A stretch of 64,000 bases of DNA. Origin: Anopheles merus (lineage: Eukaryota; Arthropoda; Insecta; Diptera; Culicidae). Shown here in pieces: positions 58,561-64,000 of this stretch. The DNA lies in assembly GCF_017562075.2 (NCBI RefSeq), contig NC_054085.1, positions 27,600,156 through 27,664,155 on the forward strand. The letters are read 5' to 3'. Below the pieces are notes generated by a model. It was not told where the DNA came from and did no database searches. It worked only from the letters and a program-made list of their open reading frames with translations. Each line of letters begins with the position of its first letter. Position 1 is the stretch's first letter. The position numbers and the translations under genes are program-made.

Positions 58561-59700
58561 TATTTTCTCAGCTGTTACGCACCAGTTGCTTTCCCCATTA
58601 GCGTCCATTTATCCTCATTCATCGCAAAAAGGTTTGATAATAACTTTTTCACAAGCATTGAAGTTTGATTCTAGCCATAACCGTCCACGATTAAAAGCGA
58701 ATTTTATTTCATCGTTCTCATTTCAGGTGTTATTTTCTCCAAACGCAGCGCCATTCGCCACCAAATGCCGAGTGGGTGGATAAGGTGTGTATGTGCGTGT
58801 GTGTGTGTGTGCTGAGATAGAAGTAAATCATCGCAACCACTCGGCAGGCAAATATGTAAACATCGACAGCAAACATTATAACCACCGCACCAACACATAA
58901 GCGTGACACGAAGCCGGCCGGGATGCCCTCGGCCGGTCGCCGGTTTTACTTTGCCCCGGTGCCACACTACTGCTGCTGCTGCTGGCCCGGCAAATGGACA
59001 AGGGACGGAAAAGGAGGGTACATTTCCCCGTCCACACTCATCCACCCGCCTCAACCGCTGTACGCTTTTATGTTTGCTGTTGCTCTATACACAGCTCATG
59101 GCAAACTATGATTTTATATAGTTTTGGATGTCTTTTTTTTGTCGTTGCTCATAGCCACCATCGTGTGAGAGTGACAGAGAAAGAGAGAGAAAGCAAGAGA
59201 GAGAGATGGGTAATAAAACGCTATGTTTTATGTTTCTTTGTTTGTGCAGGTCGCACAAGCACCTCTCCCCCTGGGAGCTGCTGGTTAGCGGCTGTGTGCA
59301 GCACGGTAGCCGACCCCGTGCACGGAACGGAAAGCGAAAACGGTGTGCGAACGAGATGGCGCGGTGCGGTGAATGCATACATAGAGAGCAGAATGTATAG
59401 GGAGCGAACGAGAGCGAGATATATAGATGAGTGTGTATGTGTGTATGGGTATTGGATGCGAATTTATGCTCGCACATGATGCGCTGTTGCTAAGGGCCTC
59501 GCTCGACCTGCTGATGTTATCGGTTCCCCATCCCCCAACTCCCCCCCCCCATGCAGCTGCAGTTTACCTTTGCCCAAGCATGGGTGGTAGTTTTGCCCCA
59601 TGTTGAGGATGCAAGAGGAAGAACACGCTCGGAGAACAGAACGGTGGGCCTTTCCCGAGGAGAAATTGACACAAAGTAACATTTGCTTTTTTTTTGCTGT
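58561..59700. other. GC-richer block with GA- and GT-rich stretches
   Basis: (GT)n at about 58795-58810, CTG run at 58969-58984, GA-rich 59166-59206, and GT/GA-rich 59400-59450. Between the last two lies TTGTTTGTGCAG (59237-59248) followed by open sequence with unknown product. Confidence 0.4.
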
Positions 59701-61290
59701 CGGCAATTTGTTTTTGGGAATATTAAAATGTTTCAGGTAAAATCCGGTTCGAAGGACTATTTTTGTATGATTGCCTTTGACCTCTAAAATGATGTTGTTG
59801 CCTGATTAGCCTAATTAAAACCAGTTTTAAAGCGTAGAGTAAGTTCAATGGGAATGATTTTAGCTATATCAGGCTTTATTTTGTAAATTAACATACACAA
59901 AGTTCTTCAATGTTCTCGTTTTTTTTCTATCCAGCCATCGTTAATCATAACTGAAAACAATCAGAGCGTGTTCGAGAATATTCGAGAAAATGAATTTCAT
60001 TGATTTTTCGAAGCAACAGCAAATTCCTTCCATAGCCAGTAATAACATTATTTTGAATAAGTCTCTTTGCCTATTAAAATCACTTCCAAATCCATCCGTC
60101 CACCCTCCTCCATCGCCTCCTAATCGATCCTAAGCGTTTCGCAGTGCATCGACGTGTATGTCGTTCATAAAAAGTGAAACACTCTTGTTGCTATGCGGAT
60201 GCATCCAGTCCCGTCCAGTGCACTGGAGCACTGGAGAGCAAAAAAAAAAAAAACAAGCAAGCGGCAAGAAGAACAGCAGCAAGAGAACCTAAATTAAACA
60301 TACATGAGAATGGGCGCTGCAAACTGCATAACCGAGAACATATGATGGCGAGAGCATTGCGATGCGATTGCCCGAGCTCACTACCACCAGCCCAAGCAAG
60401 CCGAGCGAAAGCCGGCTTCCCAGCATACAGAGCGCTGGTATTGCTTGTGTTTGTGTGTGTGTGTGTGTGTCTTGGTGCTTTCTCCCCGTCCGTCCCGGTA
60501 AATAAAATCAGCTGAGCGATCCATCCCCCCACAATTTCCGGTGAGGTGCGGGTGGGTCACGAAGCCCCCTCCAGTACATAAATGCACACATACACTAACA
60601 TGTTATGTTATGCAGTGCTCGGTGTGTAGCACCATGCTCGGTCGATGACTATCTGGCATGGTGTTCGATACATACTGAGACCGTCGTCAGAACAGAGAAA
60701 GCAATATCCAGCAGCAGAAAGGCCAGAAGCAAACCGAGCGTAATGTAAAACGCTCGGCAACGCTTCCTTGGTGTTGGTGTTGCTCCGCGCGGAAAAGTGT
60801 TGGTGATGGGTCTTCGGTTCGGTGGTTTGTGTCATCCCTAACATCATCATCGCCATCGTCATTGCCATCATCATCATCGCGCAGTCATCTGGATGCCCTT
60901 TTTATTGACCTCTCACACTCTCGCTCTCTCACTTTCTCTTCTCGCAGCCCTTTTTTTGTTTTTTACACTGCTCTTCTTGCATCTCTTGACTCTTCTCTGG
61001 TACCTTTTTCGATGAGGTAATTATAGGGTGGTGGGAAGCGCTTAATTGAATGATTGTTCGTCCATTTGATTTCGTTACAGTAAAATTTGCCTGTCGGCGA
61101 GTGTCTTTGTGTGTGTGTGAGCGCTGGATGGGTTTTGCTTTTTTATGCTCTTTCATTTCTTGCTTTATTTGCTTTTGCTATCGTTTGCTGCCCTTACTGT
61201 ACATCGAGTTTTGTTTACCACTCCTACGCATTAGCCATGATTACAGCTGAGAGCAAGTTCTGGGTTTTACGTGTGTTTTTTTTTTTTCAT
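59701..61290. other. AT-rich then GC-intermediate block
   Basis: AT-rich to about 60090, then GC-intermediate with A(13) near 60240, (GT)n at about 60448-60470 and CAT repeats near 60843-60880. Short frames on both strands, none recognised. Confidence 0.4.
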
Positions 61291-61646
61291 TAACAAAGAA
61301 GCTTTTACGAAATGTATACATAATTTAAAATTATTTTAAAAATAAAGCTTTTAAGATTGCGTATAATTTATCAGCCTGTGTTTTCGAACTATTTTAAACT
61401 TACTACCACCAACTGAAAGGAAAGATCAATAAATAAGCACTTCAAACAATGGAAAAAAACTGACTGAACATAATTGTTTACGATGAGCTCTTTACGAATA
61501 TTGGATCGAACCCATAATAGCCTTTGCGCCTAAAAGCATGCAATCTTTCAATGAATAGTGCAATTTTAAGAATTACTTTGCACGCTTTTGAAGTTCATTC
61601 ATTTGCATTGCATGTGTTTGTATGGTCTGATGGCTTATTGCAACAA
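61291..61646. other. AT-rich spacer
   Basis: AT-rich, no gene. It contains one isolated match to a tRNA B box on the minus strand (RC of 61505-61515), with no tRNA fold around it. Confidence 0.45.
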
Positions 61647-62264
<618 letters not shown>

Positions 62265-63700
62265 TTTTTCTTCTTAAAATAAATAGTTCATCCTCTTTGA
62301 GCATTTTATTAACCATCAAATGACTTATTTTTGCCCATAAATGACCACATCCAATCCCATTGGTCCCGGTACACATTTTCCAAGCCGGAGAGCATCGAGA
62401 AATTACTTAACAATTTCCAACCTAACAGCTCTTCCCGTGCGCCCATCCCCTCCCGACACTTGTGCACGACTCCCGACCGAACATACTCGCACCATATGAT
62501 TTCTTACACAATCATCCTCTCAGCTGCACATAGAAAAAGGACAACCCCCGTTTCGCCCTCCCAAAAAAAAAAAATCCTCAACTCAAATCGGAAAAGCAGA
62601 ACCTCTCCTTGCTCTCGCACACACACACACTCGCGCTGCTTTAGCATTCAAACGTGCCCGGAAAGTTTGACGAACCTTCGTTTGACCGGAACGACCGGGA
62701 ACGACCAGTTGTTGTTGATTTTTTTTTTCCTTTTCTTTCTAGTTTGCACATTTATTCTTGGACGCAGGCAAAACGACATCAGGGGCGGATGGGTGAGTTT
62801 CTTTTGATTTTAGCACCGTTTTTTTCCGCCGTCCATACCATTCCAAGAATCGAATGAAGTTTCCCTCCTGGGAGGAAGAAAAAATCGTTAATCGGTTTCA
62901 CGGTAGCATAAAAAACAGCTGTTGCGATCGAAAGGAAATCGACCCGACTGGAGCGAACACACCAACACCAGCACACGCGCAAACAGCAAGCAAGAAGCAG
63001 TAAAAGAACGGTTCTCTCTTCTTATTTTTTTTGCTTTATTTGAATTGGAAAATCGATAAACAGCAGGCAACGAACGATTTGCCTGCGCATTGGAGAGAGA
63101 GAGTGCGAGAGAGCGAACGAATACAAGCCCTGTAAATGGAAACGAGTAGGGAAATAGAAGGGCTGAAGCATGACACACGGGGAAGAGTAAAGTGAAGCGA
63201 AACGGAGGAAGGGAAAACATACCGGTACATAAAATACCAACACACACACACACATACATGGGCTCGGAGCGCCGACACGAAGCTGTCAAATGCTACCGGC
63301 GTTTTTCTGTCTCTCTCCGCTTCCAACTGTACATAAGCTTTACCGGCATGCGCGAGCACACACACACACATACAGACACACCGATACTGCTTGCTACATG
63401 GGGGAAAACCCTGGAATAAATGCATGCCGAAAGTGGTGTTAGTGTGGCTTTGTTGGGGGTGCACTTGGGCTCGGACCGAGCCCGACCGGCTGTTTTATAA
63501 CGAGCCAGGCGAGGCCAGTCGGGCGATGAGGAAGGGAAGGGAAGTGATTTTAACAGCCCCTGCTCCCCTCCTGCGAAAGGTGTACCCTGGTTGTTAGAAT
63601 GTGTCAGTGAAGTGGTAATGGAAAAGCGGTGGATTTTCCTCACCGTCTATTTATATTATTATTGTTGTTCTTATTCGGTTGCAAAATTGGAAAGAGCAAT
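62265..63700. other. GC-intermediate block with (CA)n runs
   Basis: CA runs at about 62619-62629, 63240-63252 and 63358-63370, and GA-rich near 63094-63114. Overlapping short frames on both strands, none recognised. Confidence 0.45.
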
Positions 63701-63710
63701 GAGACAGCAA

Positions 63711-63739
63711 GAGAGAGAGAGAGAGAGAGCGCGAAATAA

Positions 63740-63790
<51 letters not shown>

Positions 63791-63880
63791 GCTATTGGAT
63801 GGAAATAAATCTTTACACCTTAAAAACAAAGAAGGAATGAGAAAGAGAGAGATAGAGAGAGAAAGAGAGTGAGAGAGTTA
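63711..63880 (+). repeat. (GA)n microsatellite cluster
   Basis: GA runs at 63711-63729 and 63741-63786, with a further GA-rich stretch at 63838-63880. It translates as Arg-Glu repeats in one frame, which should be ignored. It is a potential GAGA-factor substrate. Confidence 0.9.
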
Positions 63881-64000
63881 TAGAGAAATTAATGTTAAAT
63901 GTAACGAAAAAAATTTACTTAAAAACCTGTTTTAAAAAAATTAAAAATCATTTGCTTCTATCATTACAAATATCTCAAACGTTTGATATTAGGCTCAGCA
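63881..64000. other. AT-rich end of window
   Basis: AT-rich sequence with no feature seen. Confidence 0.5.

Noticed and set aside
61500..61560. Minus-strand GGGTTCGATCC matching a tRNA B box
   Set aside because: No A box at the right distance and no acceptor stem pairing. It is an isolated match.
63591..63872. 93-codon frame with Arg-Glu repeats
   Set aside because: Produced by the (GA)n cluster.

Overview
This window reads as non-coding DNA from a dipteran, most likely an Anopheles mosquito. The grounds are short GC-richer blocks alternating with strongly AT-rich blocks, very frequent (CA)n/(GT)n, (CAG)n and (GA)n microsatellites, long A/T homopolymers, and a tRNA-derived SINE family with an (AAG)n tail. 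The species assignment is inference from texture. I could not tie any open frame to a known host protein. The longest open frames lie on both strands of GC-richer blocks or are low-complexity translations, so I treat the 64 kb as intergenic or large-intron sequence with at most a few short exons.

The best-supported content is mobile-element DNA. There is a 244-bp MITE with about 67-bp terminal inverted repeats and a TA target duplication (4182-4425). There is a frameshifted relic of the C-terminal end of a non-LTR retrotransposon reverse transcriptase (15116-15430, minus). There are four tRNA-derived SINE copies (8626-8822 minus, 31846-32049 plus, 49455-49648 plus, 50128-50335 minus) plus a nested fragment (22665-22802 minus). 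There are also three foldback-like blocks made of degenerate GGAATC/GGAGTC hexamers that reverse orientation inside each block (22460-23157, 32098-32345, 49649-50117). Three of the four SINE copies have their 3' tails pointing at a hexamer block and lying 0-50 bp from it. A (TTA)n array of about 620 bp with higher-order internal repeats occupies 61647-62264.

The most gene-like GC-rich region is 45.1-49.2 kb. It holds a cluster of perfect dyads (45138-45246), a GC hairpin (45409-45431), an exact match to the CTCF core (46503-46516), a leader-like region, and at 48194-48507 an exon-like segment with a strong acceptor, an ATG-ATG start and a GTAAGC donor. This could be the 5' end of a plus-strand gene, but it is a hypothesis. 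Other splice-bounded open segments occur at 36203-36328 (plus, exactly 126 nt), 35770-35915 (plus), 13508-13677 (minus) and as a frame-compatible series at 9416-10510 (minus). Pseudo-exons are expected by chance in this much sequence, so their confidence is low.

Layout: the AT-rich blocks are approximately 0.66-1.9, 3.6-5.1, 6.2-7.2, 8.2-9.5, 11.2-12.9, 14.0-15.1, 15.4-16.0, 18.0-18.9, 21.7-22.4, 23.6-24.4, 26.0-27.4, 28.7-30.1, 32.3-33.2, 34.3-35.2, 36.5-38.5, 40.3-41.6, 43.7-45.1, 46.8-48.0, 49.2-49.5, 53.8-55.0, 57.8-58.6, 59.7-60.1 and 61.3-62.3 kb. All recognisable transposon remains except the foldback/SINE blocks lie within or at the edge of these. The intervening GC-richer blocks carry the microsatellites and all exon-like and regulatory-like signals.
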